From NCBI GenBank assembly GCA_030762895.1, contig CM061070.1, positions 102,348,759 through 102,412,758 of the forward strand: a DNA stretch of 64,000 nt, read 5' to 3'. Below, piece after piece: positions 11,294 through 22,929 of the stretch. The notes below the pieces were generated by a model, which worked only from the letters and a program-made list of their open reading frames with translations, ran no database searches and was not told the DNA's origin. Source of the DNA: Sophora flavescens (Eukaryota > Streptophyta > Magnoliopsida > Fabales > Fabaceae). The first letter of the stretch is position 1, and every line of letters begins with the position of its first letter. The translations under genes were made by a program, and so were the position numbers.

Positions 11294-14200
11294 TGTGACA
11301 CCCATTCTAAGGTCATCACATAGTTACCCAAATGCGGAAAATTAAATTAAAGCACTGGTTACTTTTGGAAAATATAACTTTTAAGTAATTACTTTATTGC
11401 GGAAATTGTGATAATTTTTTTCTGTATGACATAGCATCCAAACACATTGTGAACAAAACAAACATATACGGATATATATATGCATCATAAGTTTTAAACA
11501 AACTACAACCACTATAAGTTTACAAAATATGCCTTTATCGATATAGGCCATTTTTACACACTAAGTTAGAAAGTATAAAGACATATACAAAATAGTAGTG
11601 AAACGTCCAGAACCATACAAAAACTAATGGCTCTCAGTAGCCAGATCAACTGACGAATATCACTACCCGAAAATAACTAAACCTATAGCAAGTCTATACT
11701 AATGGAAACCATTAGAGAGATTACGATGATCACCCCCTCCTAAAACAGAACTGTCTGGGGAGGATGATGCTGCTCCCACACCCTCATCGGGTGAATCGTC
11801 TTCGTCATCAACAGCAGGTGGAAGATCCTCAAGTAAATCCTTTACGAACTCTTCGGGATCCTCCTCAATCCCACCATCCAGAACAACCTCTACTGGAGGC
11901 TCAACTGGTGCAGCTACAGCTTGTGCAGCTATCTGTAAAGGCTGACCCAACTGAGGGTGAAACTCGAACTCTACATGATCCATCAAGTATGGTAGGTAAA
12001 GCCACGATGGAGGTAGAGATACCTCGCAAGTCTCCACAACATGAGTCCTGCGCCGAGGTTCTGCAGATAATGTATCGGTAACCTCGCGAGTGGGGCCAAA
12101 GTAAGTGGCACTAGTTGCCCCGGGATTTATCTTCCAAGCACCACCATGTGCCCTGTGCTCAAACGTAATGCTGCGGATCACCGAGTGCACCAGGGGCATC
12201 ATCGGATCCATCTAATCTCAGATATAAATAAATATACCACTAGTAGAGAACGTACAAGAAAACATGCAAGAGTGAGAAACCAATATATGGATTTAACTCG
12301 ACAACTACATGCATGACACAACAGAAAACACATACACATTTACATGTTATATCAACATAAGCATTCATATCAAAGCAAAGAGTTTATCAATGGGTTTCAC
12401 ACCCCAAACATCATCATTTGAAAACTATGCATGAACACTTCAAATACATCGTCTAAATTCACACTTAATCTCATGAGATATCCCAACACATGATGAGTTG
12501 ATCAGGATCGATTGTCATCCCATGGCATAAAGGCATACAGCCATAAGCACGCAGCCAAAAAAAAACCCATTGCACACTATCCAAACCCATGGCACATTGA
12601 TAAAACCGTAAATGGGGTTTCATTGTCCAACCAGGGCACAATGAAGAAAAATCGTAGCATGAAATACCTGACTCCGCAAGGTACTCACACATAGAACCGT
12701 GGGCACGTTTGCCAAATGCATGCAAAAACACTTTGTTCTTGACACTTTTCTTTGTATTCAATCTTTCCATGCCGAAGCTCACAGGCTTACGACCAACATA
12801 GTTTTAAACATCTTTAAAACTTTCATTAATAACACAGGAACTCAAAGTCCGAGTGCTCAATCACGAAACCCCTAGACCAATGCACCAGTCTTAGGTTCAT
12901 GGTAATAGAAAACATTTCAAATGTTTTTAACACAATAGACACCAAGTCTATAGGACCTCAAAGTCCAAAGGACACCAAGTCCCTAACACAACCAGAACCT
13001 TAGTACCCTGACGTCTCGGTTACTAAGTTCAAAACTACTTTTAACACAGTTGAATTAAACTTGATTTCGAAAAATCATTTCAAATGGGAAATCCTTCCAT
13101 AAAATCATCTGATACTAAAACTTAGTTTTCAGAAAAATGAGTCACTTGAGGTTCAAACTTATTTAAAATACGTACTGCTATTTTCAAAACACTTGCCGTC
13201 GATACCTTTCCAAATTGCCGTCGATTAGCATTTTTAAAGCCATTTAATCCAAACTTAGTGTTTTCCACTTAAATCATTTTATAAAGTCATAATTAAGTTA
13301 TTTTCGAAATTAATTTCATAGAATAACTTTTTATAATATTACGGAATTTCTTACATAAAAATTAGCAGTAAAAAAATAATTTCACGGTTACGCCCTCACT
13401 ATGACTCATAGTTCAGTCTTACACCGTTAAAACATTAAAATAATGATATTTTCCAAAAACACTTATTTTTCCCAAATACAATTCTCCATCACTATTTGAT
13501 TCCAATATTTTGCCGTTAAAACATTGAATATAATTAATAAAGCTTCTTAAAGTTTTTATCTGATTAATTGATTGAGCACTGACCACTGTCAGGCTTCTCA
13601 AACAACAATTAACAACAACATCATAATAATATTCCCAGGCAGATCATGCATCACAACATTACAATATATCATTGCAGATAAACAACTAAATGCAGATAAC
13701 CAATCACAGATAAAATAACACAACTTAAGCAATCAAACAAACACCAACAGATAAATAATACAAATATCAACTAGATAGCACGTAGCCATCAAATAATTCC
13801 CTCAGGAAATCCCCTCTTACCTCTTGAAGAATTTAAACCTCTGATTACTAACGTTGACACGATTCCAGAAATCGACGACACACGTACGAGTCACAAATCA
13901 CTATCCTTCAATAAATCACAAGTCAACCAATCAAAATCAAGCAAATAAATCACCTAATCCTCTATGATAGGTCACTGCCTCCATAAGGTTTAGTGGCTAA
14001 AATTTCTAAACTTAAGTCAATGGATTAATGATCCTAAGTACTTAAGTCTTTAAAACACATGATTAACAACAAAGATTGAAACAAAAACTTCCAAGTTCCT
14101 CAATATATAAATTCAGACAAGGCATGAAAATAGGGCAAGAAATTTTAGTTTGACATAAGAGCTTAGATTCATCATGAACACATACTAGAAGGATGAAATA

Positions 14201-14396
14201 TAAGATCAATTTCTAAAAATGAAACAAAAGTTCCTCCACCCACTTTTATAGGGTTTCGGCCTTGACAAGAAAAATGGGATGGAAAATTTTGTTTTCAATA
14301 ATCTCTTGGATTATGATAGTAGAGATGATAATAGGAACTTAGAAATTGGTTTCCATTTTTTGGATTTTTCTATGATTTATCAAAGTTAGGAACAAC
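11294..14396 (-). mobile_element. Chromovirus 5' LTR (left arm), interrupted by CACTA
   Basis: The LTR ends GGGTGTCACA at 11294 and matches the 3' LTR (2552 to about 5670) collinearly up to 14396, where a CACTA terminus begins. The first kilobase or so of this LTR is therefore missing from the window. It differs from the 3' LTR by scattered substitutions and small indels. A TATAAAAG lies near 14247-14254. Confidence 0.85.
11699..12211 (-). CDS. 170-codon ORF inside the chromovirus 5' LTR, unknown function
   Basis: Counterpart of 2960-3472, again exactly 170 codons, starting MDPMMPLVHS and ending SNGFH. Relative to the 3' LTR copy it has balanced in-frame changes in the acidic tail (PPAVDDEDD versus PPVDDDDDD) and in the serine-rich stretch. 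No domain recognised. Being in the LTR, it would be transcribed either at the 5' end or just before polyadenylation of element RNA. Confidence 0.45.
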   Translation of the reverse strand: MDPMMPLVHSVIRSITFEHRAHGGAWKINPGATSATYFGPTREVTDTLSAEPRRRTHVVETCEVSLPPSWLYLPYLMDHVEFEFHPQLGQPLQIAAQAVAAPVEPPVEVVLDGGIEEDPEEFVKDLLEDLPPAVDDEDDSPDEGVGAASSSPDSSVLGGGDHRNLSNGFH

Positions 14397-14420
14397 CACT
14401 AGTGCAGAAAACACTTTTAA

Positions 14421-14840
14421 CATCGGTTAAATTTGAGTTTTAACATCGGTTATTCAACCGATGTGTATGCAGGCGATGTTGTAAGTGGTGGTTTTCAACA
14501 TCGGTTTTGAACCGATGCTGAAAGTGCACTTTAAACATCGGTTAAAAGTTTAATCGATGTGTAAAGTGCTCTTTCAACGTTTTATAATGCTGTTGAAAAT
14601 CACTTTACACATCGGTTCTTTTTTAAACCGATGTGTAAAGTGCACTTTCAACATCGGTTTAAAAAGAAACCGATGTGTAAAGTGTTTGTCAACAGATTTA
14701 TAAAAAACACATCACTTTAGACATCGGTTCTGAGTCACAACCGATGTAGAAAGTAACTTTAGACATCGGTTCTTTGAAATAACCGATGTCTAAAGTGATT
14801 TTCAACATCGGTTATGAATATAACCGACGTTGAAAGTGGC
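14421..14840. repeat. CACTA subterminal hairpin array
   Basis: Nine ACATCGGTT motifs, eight of them followed within about 5-15 bases by a (near-)inverted AACCGATGT, making a chain of short stem-loops. Between units runs a semi-palindromic spacer such as AAAGTGCACTTT. In En/Spm-type elements the subterminal repeats bind the element's TnpA-like protein, and this array is the likely equivalent. Not a CRISPR. Confidence 0.75.
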
Positions 14841-15133
14841 TTTTTAAAAAAAAATAGCTTACACCTGTTACAATCCTTTCCCTGCTTCACTTGTATAGCC
14901 AAAATCCCAACAAACAGAATCTAAATATTATCAACAGAATCGATTACAACCAGAATTTCATTCAAAGTACTATATTGATCGATTATATAAAAGTATAATA
15001 TTGATTTACGCAAAGAAAGCCAATAGAAAAGTATACATTTAACAATCTTAACTAAATACATAGAATGTCATAAATTCAAACTAAACAATATGAAAACAAA
15101 GAAACTACACATAAATGGGTAGATGATCACCCA

Positions 15134-15416
15134 TTAATTCCCAGTCAACTCTAAAAAGAAGGTTGTCCAACGCTCCTTCATGTCCATAATGTCCTCATTA
15201 GATAATGGAGCCCGAGTGTCGAATATATGCATGTAACATAAGATAAATTAAACATTATAGATAATCAGACTAAAACAAAACATAATTAATCTATAACTTA
15301 TTACAAATTCTATTACTTACCTCCATCCATCCTTCAGTAGTACCGGCGGATACAATGTCGAGCATCCACTTCATAACATAGTATCCACACTCCCATGAGC
15401 CAGGTTGCCTATGAGA
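15134..15416 (-). pseudogene. C-terminal exons of a Ulp1-like (C48) peptidase carried by CACTA
   Basis: On the minus strand a 96-base exon (15416-15321) lies between an acceptor ending TTGTAG and a donor GTAAGT. It encodes RQPGSWECGYYVMKWM, a Q-x5-C-G signature matching the catalytic cysteine region of Ulp1/SENP-type SUMO proteases. A second short exon probably runs 15193-15134 (phase 0, from GAC after AATGAG to TAA), encoding MDMKERWTTFF. Upstream exons with the catalytic His and Asp are in the gap or unrecognised. Ulp1-like domains are known passengers or components of plant CACTA elements. Partial, so activity cannot be judged. Exon boundaries are inferred. Confidence 0.55.
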
Positions 15417-15500
15417 CTACAAATGAACCCAATTTGAATATAATGAGTAAACACTTAACAGTAACTATATATTGTAAACTGCAATTGAATCACGGGTACT

Positions 15501-16000
15501 NNNNNNNNNNNNNNNNNNNNNNNNNNNNNNNNNNNNNNNNNNNNNNNNNNNNNNNNNNNNNNNNNNNNNNNNNNNNNNNNNNNNNNNNNNNNNNNNNNNN
15601 NNNNNNNNNNNNNNNNNNNNNNNNNNNNNNNNNNNNNNNNNNNNNNNNNNNNNNNNNNNNNNNNNNNNNNNNNNNNNNNNNNNNNNNNNNNNNNNNNNNN
15701 NNNNNNNNNNNNNNNNNNNNNNNNNNNNNNNNNNNNNNNNNNNNNNNNNNNNNNNNNNNNNNNNNNNNNNNNNNNNNNNNNNNNNNNNNNNNNNNNNNNN
15801 NNNNNNNNNNNNNNNNNNNNNNNNNNNNNNNNNNNNNNNNNNNNNNNNNNNNNNNNNNNNNNNNNNNNNNNNNNNNNNNNNNNNNNNNNNNNNNNNNNNN
15901 NNNNNNNNNNNNNNNNNNNNNNNNNNNNNNNNNNNNNNNNNNNNNNNNNNNNNNNNNNNNNNNNNNNNNNNNNNNNNNNNNNNNNNNNNNNNNNNNNNNN
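15501..16000. other. Assembly gap, 500 N
   Basis: Exactly 500 undetermined bases, a conventional placeholder of unknown true length. It lies inside the CACTA element, at the end of the left arm of the inverted duplication. Any ORF drawn across it is meaningless. Confidence 0.99.
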
Positions 16001-17024
16001 CTTTTGATTCCTTTTCTAAAGAAAGTATTTAATTATATTCAAAACATGGTGGGGTAATGTTTGACTTATTTTCCTCCAGGCTTTACACCATATTGATGTA
16101 AAGCTTATAGAGGTATGTCATTTTACATTTTGTTAGCTCTAACTCATGTTCAAAATTATCAATCGTTCAACAATCCATTATTGTAGTAGCTTATGCTTTA
16201 TATTCTTTATGGTGATTCAACATGGCCAAGCTATTCTTTAACTGCAATATTATTGAAATATACTAGAATCTCATAATGATCAAAACTTTAACCTCCTTGT
16301 ATCTGCATGAAGCATTGTGGATACTGAACTCTGTTGGTTGCCACTGTCTCAAATTACATGCTCTATAGATATGCTCTATTTCTCTTTGCCACTGAGCTAC
16401 CAATTTTGAAACCATAGTATAAGGTTGAGATTATTTGCATAAAATGGGCTAGTTGTTTCCTGAACAATTCTGTGGTGGCTTTCATTTCTGCCATCCTATC
16501 CTAGTGCTTAGCTACGGCTAGAGCATAATTACTTTCATATAAAAATATGAATATATGGTAATGTGAGTTACAATGAAAAAAAGTTGAAATAATAAAGCTT
16601 TTAACCATTTGAATGATTACATGTGACTCCTGGCGCTTACGTAGTATCAGTGACCTAATCATTTAACTCCTTCACTCGCCCGCTGATGAAGGAGTAATCT
16701 GATTCTCTTGTTTATCTATTTTTATTATTGTCACAATGTGAGGTATGGGGATAATATGATGTCTTATATTATATTGCTAGCTTTCACTTTGTTGCTCCTT
16801 CCGCTAATGGATACAAAAACTTATTGAGTCATTTAACATAAAATTTGATTTTTCGTGCACTTGGTGTTCCCGTGGATAGGCTTGTCCTAGCAGCTGATTC
16901 AGTTTCAGTATGCTTTTCTTTTCCCTTTTCTGTTTTGCTCTAAGATTCATTGGGCTTCTTGGCATTGGCAGTGTTATCTATCTTATTGAAGATAGTTTTC
17001 GAGGACTAACGTAAGTAGTTTATT
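16001..17024 (+). mobile_element. CACTA interior, present once
   Basis: The only part of the first half of the window without an inverted partner. It continues without a break into the CACTA copy at 17025, so it is most simply the interior of that element upstream of the Ulp1-like exons. No long ORF. A possible 33-base exon (16080-16112, after TTTTCCTCCAG and before GTATGTC) and an open stretch near 16855-16915 (LGVPVDRLVLAADS) could be remnants of spliced genes, but I cannot assign them. Confidence 0.45.
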
Positions 17025-18127
17025 AGTACCCGTGATTCAATTGCAGTTTACAATATATAGTTACTGTTAAGTGTTTACTCATTATATTCAAATTGGGTTC
17101 ATTTGTAGTCTCATAGGCAACCTGGCTCATGGGAGTGTGGATACTATGTTATGAAGTGGATGCTCGACATTGTATCCGCCTACATTCATCAAGGATGGAT
17201 GGAGGTAAGTAATAGAATTTGTAATAAGTTATAGATTAATTATGTTTTGTTTTAGTCCGATTATCTATAATGTTTAATTTATCTTATGTTACATGCATAT
17301 ATTCGACACTGGCTCCATTATCTAATGAGGACATTATGGACATGAAGGAGCGTTGGACAACCTTCTTTTAGAGTTGATCGGGAATTAATGGGTGATCATC
17401 TACCCATTTATGTGTAGTTTCTTTGTTTTCATATTGTTTAGTTTGAATTTATGACATTCTATGTATTTAGTTAAGATTGTTAAATGTATACTTTTCTATT
17501 GGCTTTTTTGCGTAAATCAATATTATACTTTTATATAATCGATCAATATAGTACTTTGAATGAAATTCTGGTTGTAATCGATTCTTGTTGATAATATTTA
17601 GATTCTGTTTGTTGGGATTTTGGCTATACAAGTGAAGCAGGAAAGGATTGTAACAGGTGTAAGCTATTTTTTTTTTTTTTAAAAAGCCACTTTCAACGCT
17701 TCGGCTATATTCATAACCGATGTTGAAAATCACTTTAGACATCGGTTATTTCAAAGAACCGATGTCCAAAGTTACTTTTACATCGGCTGTGACTCGTAAC
17801 CGATGTCTAAAGTGATGTGTTTTTATAAATCGCTTGACAAACACTTTACACATCGGTTTTTTTTAAACCGATGTTGAAAGTGCACTTTACACATCGGTTA
17901 AAAAAGAACCGATGTGTAAAGTGATTTTCAACAAGATTATAAAACGCTGAAAGAGCACTTTACACATCGACAAACTTTTAACCGATGTTTAAAGTGCACT
18001 TTCAAAGATCGGTTCAAAACCGATGTTGAAAACCACCACTTACAACATCGCCTGCATACACATCGGTTGAATAACCGATGTTAAAACTCAAATTTAACCG
18101 ATGTTAAAAGTGTTTTCTGCACTAGTG
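17025..18127 (+). mobile_element. CACTA transposon 3' end (right arm copy)
   Basis: Reverse complement of 14397-15500, ending CTGCACTAGTG at 18127 and followed by GTTGTTCC of the chromovirus LTR. It carries the same subterminal hairpins (about 17690-18105) and Ulp1-like exons, with extra errors such as a lost T in TTCTTTTTA and scrambled CAG/CTG sites. The adjacent 3 bases here (GTT) are the reverse complement of those on the left (AAC), not a direct repeat. Confidence 0.8.
17109..17388 (+). pseudogene. Ulp1-like peptidase C-terminal exons (right arm copy)
   Basis: Exon 17109-17204 is flanked by TTTGTAG and GTAAGT and keeps the Q-x5-C-G motif (RQPGSWECGYYVM). It then reads SAYIHQGWME where the left copy reads SAGTTEGWME. 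The second exon (from about 17330) has lost one T and has ATCGGG for ACTGGG, which breaks the ending. See 15134-15416 for function. Confidence 0.5.
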
Positions 18128-21100
18128 GTTGTTCCTAACTTTGATAAATCATAGAAAAATCCAAAAAATGGAAACCAATTTCTAAGTTCCTATTATCATC
18201 TCTACTATCATAATCCAAGAGATTATTGAAAACAAAATTTTCCATCCCATTTTTCTTGTCAAGGCCGAAACCCTATAAAAGTGGGTGGAGGAACTTTTGT
18301 TTCATTTTTAGAAATTGATCTTATATTTCATCCTTCTAGTATGTGTTCATGATGAATCTAAGCTCTTATGTCAAACTAAAATTTCTTGCCCTATTTTCAT
18401 GCCTTGTCTGAATTTATATATTGAGGAACTTGGAAGTTTTTGTTTCAATCTTTGTTGTTAATCATGTGTTTTAAAGACTTAAGTACTTAGGATCATTAAT
18501 CCATTGACTTAAGTTTAGAAATTTTAGCCACTAAACCTTATGGAGGCAGTGACCCATCATAGAGGATTAGGTGATTTATTTGCTTGATTTTGATTGGTTG
18601 ACTTGTGATTTATTGAAGGATAGTGATTTGTGACCAGATGACGTGTGTCGCCGATTTCTGGAATCGTGTCAACGTTAGTAATCGAGGTTTAAATTCTTCA
18701 AGAGGTAAGAGGGGATTTCCGAGGGAATTATTTGATGGCTACGTGCTATCTAGTTGATATTTGTATTATTTATCCGCTGGTGCTTGTTTGATTGCTTAAG
18801 TTGTGTTATTTTATCCGTGATTGGTTATCCTGCATTTAGTTGTTTATCCGCAATGATATATTGTAATGTTGTGATGCATGATCTGCCCGGGAATATTATT
18901 ATGATGTTGTTGTTAATTGTTGTTTGAGAAGCCCCGATAAAGGGTCGTGCTCAATCAATTAATCAGATAAAAACTTTAAGAAGCTTTATTAATTATATTC
19001 AATGTTTTAACGGCAAAATATTGGAATCAAATAGTGATGGAGAATTGTATTTGGGAAAAATAAGTGTTTTTGGAAAATATCATTATTTTAATGTTTTAAC
19101 GGTGTAAGAGTGAACTATGAGTCATAGTGAGGGCGTAACCGTGAAATTATTTTTTTACTGCTAATTTTTACGTAAGAAATTCCGTAATATTATAAAAAGT
19201 TATTCTATGAAATTAGTTTCGAAAATAACTTAATTATGACTTTATAAAATGATTTAAGTGGAAAACACTAAGTTTGGATTAAATGGCTTTAAAAATGCTA
19301 ATCGACGGCAATTTGGAAAGGTATCGATTCAGAAGTGTTTTGAAAAATAGCAAAGACGTATTTTAAATAAGTTTGAACCTCAAGTGACTCATTTTTCTGA
19401 AAACTAAGTTTTAGTATCGATGATTTTATGGAAGGATTTCCCATTTGAAATGATTTTTCAAATCAAGTTTAATTCAACTGTGTTAAAAGTAGTTTTGAAC
19501 TTAGTAACCGAGACGTCGTGGTACTAAGGTTCCGGTTGTGTTAGGGACTTGGTGTCCTTTGGACTTTGAGGTCCTATAGACTTGGTGTCTATTGTGTTAA
19601 AAACATTTGAAATGTTTTCTATTACCATGAACCTAAGACGGTGCATTGGTCTAGGGGTTTCGTGATCGAGCACTCTGACTTTGAGTTCCCAGTGATATTA
19701 ATGAAAGTTTTAAAGATGTTTAAAACTATGTTGGTCGAAGCCCGTGAGCTTCGGCATGGAAAGATTGAATACAAAGAAAAGTGTCAAGAACAAAGTGTTT
19801 TTGCATGCATTTGGCAAACGTGCCCACTTCGCTCTATGTGTGAGTACCTTATGGAGTCGTGTATTTCATGCTACGATTTTTCTTCATTGTGCCCTGGTTG
19901 GACAATGAAACCCCATTTACGGTTTTATCAATGTGCCTTGGGTTTGGATAGTGTGCAATGGGTTTTTTTTGGCTGCGTGCTTATGGTCAGTATGCCTTTA
20001 TGCCATGGGATGACAATCGATCCCGATCAACTCATCATGTGTCGGGATATCTCATGAGATTAAGTGTGAATTTAGACGATGTATTTGAAGTGTTCATGCA
20101 TAGTTTTCAAATGATGATGTTTGGGGGTGTGAAACCCATTGATAAACTCTTTGCTTTGATATGAATGCTTATGTTGATATAACATGTAAATGTGTATGTG
20201 TTTTCTGCTGTGTCATGCATGTAGTTGTCGAGTTAAATCCATATATTGGTTTCTCACTCTTGCATGTTTTCTTGTACGCTCTCTACTAGTGGTATATTTA
20301 TTTATATCTCGAGATTAGATGGATCCGATGATGCCCCGGTGCACCTTGGTGATCCGCAAAGATTACGTTTGAGCACGGGGCACATGGTGGTGCTTGGAAG
20401 ATAAATCCCCGGGCAACTAGTGCCACTTACTTTGGCCCCACTCGCGAGGTTACCGATACATTATCTGCAGAACCCTGCCGCAGACTCATGTTGTGGAGAC
20501 TTGAGGTATCTCTACCTCCATCGTGGCTTTACCTACCATACTTGATGGATCATGTAGAGTTCGAGTTTCACCTCGCCTGGGTCAGCCTTTACAGATAGCC
20601 GCACAAGCCGTAGCCGCACCAGCTGAGCCTCCAAAGAGAGGTTGTTCCGGATGGTGGGATTGAGGAGGATCCCGAAGAGTTCGTAAAGGATTTACTTGAG
20701 GATCTTCCACCCGCTGTTGATGACGAAGACGATTCACCCGACGAGGGTGCGGAGCAGCATCATCCTCCCTGCATACCTGTTTTAGGAGTGGGGTGATCAT
20801 CGTAATCTCTCTAATGGTTTCCATTAGTATAGACTTGCTATAGGTTTAGTTATTTTTCGGGTAGTGATATTCGTCGCCTGATCCTGGCCAACGAGAGCCA
20901 TTAGTTTTTGTATGGTTCTGGACGTTTCACTACTATTTTGTATATGTCTTTATACTTTCTAACTTAGTGTGTAAAAATGGCCTATATCGATAAAGGCATA
21001 TTTTGTAAACTTATAGTGGTTGTAGTTTGTTTAAAACTTATGATGCATATATATATCCGTATATGTTTGTTTTGTTCACAATGTGTTTGGATGCTATGTC

Positions 21101-21234
21101 ATACAGAAAAAAATTATCACAATTTCCGCAATAAAGTAATTACTTAAAAGTTATATTTTCCAAAAGTAACCAGTGCTTTAATTTAATTTTCCGCATTTGG
21201 GTAACTATGTGATGACCTTAGAATGGGTGTCACA
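18128..21234 (+). mobile_element. Chromovirus 5' LTR (right arm copy), truncated by CACTA
   Basis: Inverted copy of 11294-14396, ending GGGTGTCACA at 21234. It carries many differences from the left copy at CAG/CTG sites, for example TCCGGTTG for TCTGGTTG near 19531, CCCGATC for CCTGATC near 20027 and CACGGGGCAC for CACAGGGCAC near 20375. The 170-codon LTR ORF, open in the other three LTR copies, is broken here (20321 to about 20830). Confidence 0.8.
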
Positions 21235-21238
21235 TTTG

Positions 21239-21250
21239 TGGTATCAGAGC
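21239..21250 (+). other. Primer-binding site, initiator tRNA-Met type (right arm)
   Basis: TGGTATCAGAGC, four bases after the LTR end. Mirror of 11278-11289. Confidence 0.9.
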
Positions 21251-21425
21251 TGTTCGAGTCTTTCGGGAATCTTTGGGAAATAGGTCTGTTATGTTGACGT
21301 TGTGTTTTCTCTGTAGTGAGACTTGATTGAATTACTTCTTAGAAGTAATGTGCGTTAATACCTAAGTACACGCTTTTCATTTTCTCGGGTTGTGGTCTAA
21401 CCGATTTTGTCTTGTAGGTCAGCTT

Positions 21426-22465
21426 ATGGAACTAGAACCGAAGGTGGACGTGGTCGTGGAAGGGGTCACGAGGTGGTCCCATTGGTGGTCGTGGTTAATA
21501 TGAATGAAAATTATGAATAAGAAGTGGATTATACTACTCAGCGATGGAAAATGTGACACCGCGATTTCAAATCAAACCGCATCTATGAATGCCCGGAATC
21601 ACCGTAAGCGGGGGGGCAAGGCTCGATTACGCTTGAAGCCAAAATCCTTCACAATTTGGTGGAAATGCTGACCATGAGAAGGTTGATTTATGGATTCTAG
21701 AGCTGGAGAAAATCTTTGAGCCGGTGGTCACTCCTAGAGGTTAGAGTTACTTATGCCGCATTCCTACCGATAGGAGATGCGAGTTATCGGGTGGAAAGGT
21801 GCTAGGCAACTACTAGAAGCTGATCATCAGGACACTACCAGGAACATTTTTCGAACCGCATTCATGGACAAGTATTTTCCGGAGAGTGTAAGGATCAAGA
21901 AAGAACAACATTTTGGGGTTACAACAACGATATTTATCTGTGGGGGAGTAAGCGACGAAGTTTGAATCGCTTGCTAAATACTTCCGTTTATTTCAAGCTC
22001 AACCAAATGAAAGCTGGAAGTGTGAGAGGTTTGAGGCAGGACTACGATTTGAGATTAAGGAGTTTGTTTTACCTCTACAACTCCGTAATTTTCAAGCTCT
22101 AGTTGAAATGAGTCGAAAAATAGAACAGATGAGGAAGGGAAAGGATAATAGGGGGAATGTTGGTGGACCCTCTCGTTTCAATAACCAAAACCAAAATTGG
22201 AAAGGGAATGAGAGTCAGAAGAAACCTTATTTCCGTCCACCGGGAAATTACCATAATCGACAACCATACCGTTCGAATTTTGATGCAACCAGGAGTGGAG
22301 GTCAAAAGAATCAAAATCAAGGTCAAGTCAGAAGGTGTTATAACTGTGGAGATACAAGACATATGGTTGATACTTGCCCCTACGAGGGGAGTTAGATGTT
22401 TCAACTGTGATCAAGTGGGACATTTGGAGAAGGATTGCAATGTACCAAAAGAGTTTATACTATGA
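21426..22465 (+). pseudogene. Chromovirus gag, right arm copy (heavily broken)
   Basis: Starts ATGGAACTAGAACC at 21426. The capsid part (WWKG-like region read as IGWKGARQLLEADH near 21785) and both CCHC knuckles (near 22340 and 22400) are present. Several small indels absent from the left copy split the frame, for example near 21540-21610 and 21770. Functionally equivalent to 10039-11107. The extra damage probably reflects sequence errors. Confidence 0.8.
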
Positions 22466-22880
22466 GTGGAGCGGAGGCTTCAAACTCGACGATCTCATAC
22501 AGGGTAAGTGTGACATAAAACGGTAATCTTTTAGATGTACTTTTTGATTCGGTGCGACGATTCTTTTATTTCGATGGATTATGTGAAACTCGCTGAAATT
22601 GTTTGTTTCTTCATTATCGTATGATCCGATTGTTTCAACCCCTACTTCTAAGCCAGTTATTGTCAATTCTATTTACTTGAACTGTCCTATCATTATTCGG
22701 ATAAACATTTTCTTGTTGATCTAACTGCTTGCCTTTAATACGCTTAGATGTAATTTTAGGCATGGATTGGTTATCTTCCAACCATAGCTTAATAGATTGT
22801 GCGCATAAAGTTTTAGTTTTTCCCGGATGAGATTTCTGGATTTTTAATTGATAATCAAGTAAACGCTTTTTAAAAGAGGG
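22466..22880 (+). pseudogene. Chromovirus protease, right arm copy (broken)
   Basis: Corresponds to 9651-10060. The active-site region near 22540-22565 has lost bases (the sequence reads GATTCGGTGCGACGATTC), destroying the DSGATHS motif that is intact on the left. The GMDWLSSNH stretch near 22757 survives. Confidence 0.7.
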
Positions 22881-22929
22881 AACCCAAGGATACATGCTAT
22901 TATTTTTCTTAGACGTTAAGAGCGAGTTA

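Larger units (their letters stand above)
14397..15500 (-). mobile_element. CACTA (En/Spm) transposon, 3' end (left arm), truncated by gap
   Basis: It begins CACTAGTGCAG at 14397 immediately after the chromovirus LTR sequence AACAAC, so a 3-bp duplication would be AAC. Within the first 450 bases there is a dense array of ACATCGGTT/AACCGATGT subterminal repeats, typical of CACTA elements. Inside it are the last exons of a Ulp1-like peptidase gene reading towards this terminus, so this is the 3' end. The element runs into the N gap. The other terminus is not in the window: the CACTA end at 18127 is an inverted copy of this same end. Confidence 0.8.

Noticed and set aside
14421..14840. Regular short palindromic repeats resembling a CRISPR array
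   Set aside because: The repeats are 9-base inverted motifs with variable spacing next to a CACTA terminus in plant DNA. There are no uniform spacers and no cas genes.
15395..16057. Long open frames across N runs (also 49967-50548)
   Set aside because: Artefacts of translating undetermined bases.
14397..18127. A single CACTA element with very long terminal inverted repeats
   Set aside because: Inverted homology extends 14 kb beyond the termini, the flanking triplets are not direct repeats, and both ends carry the same 3' gene end.
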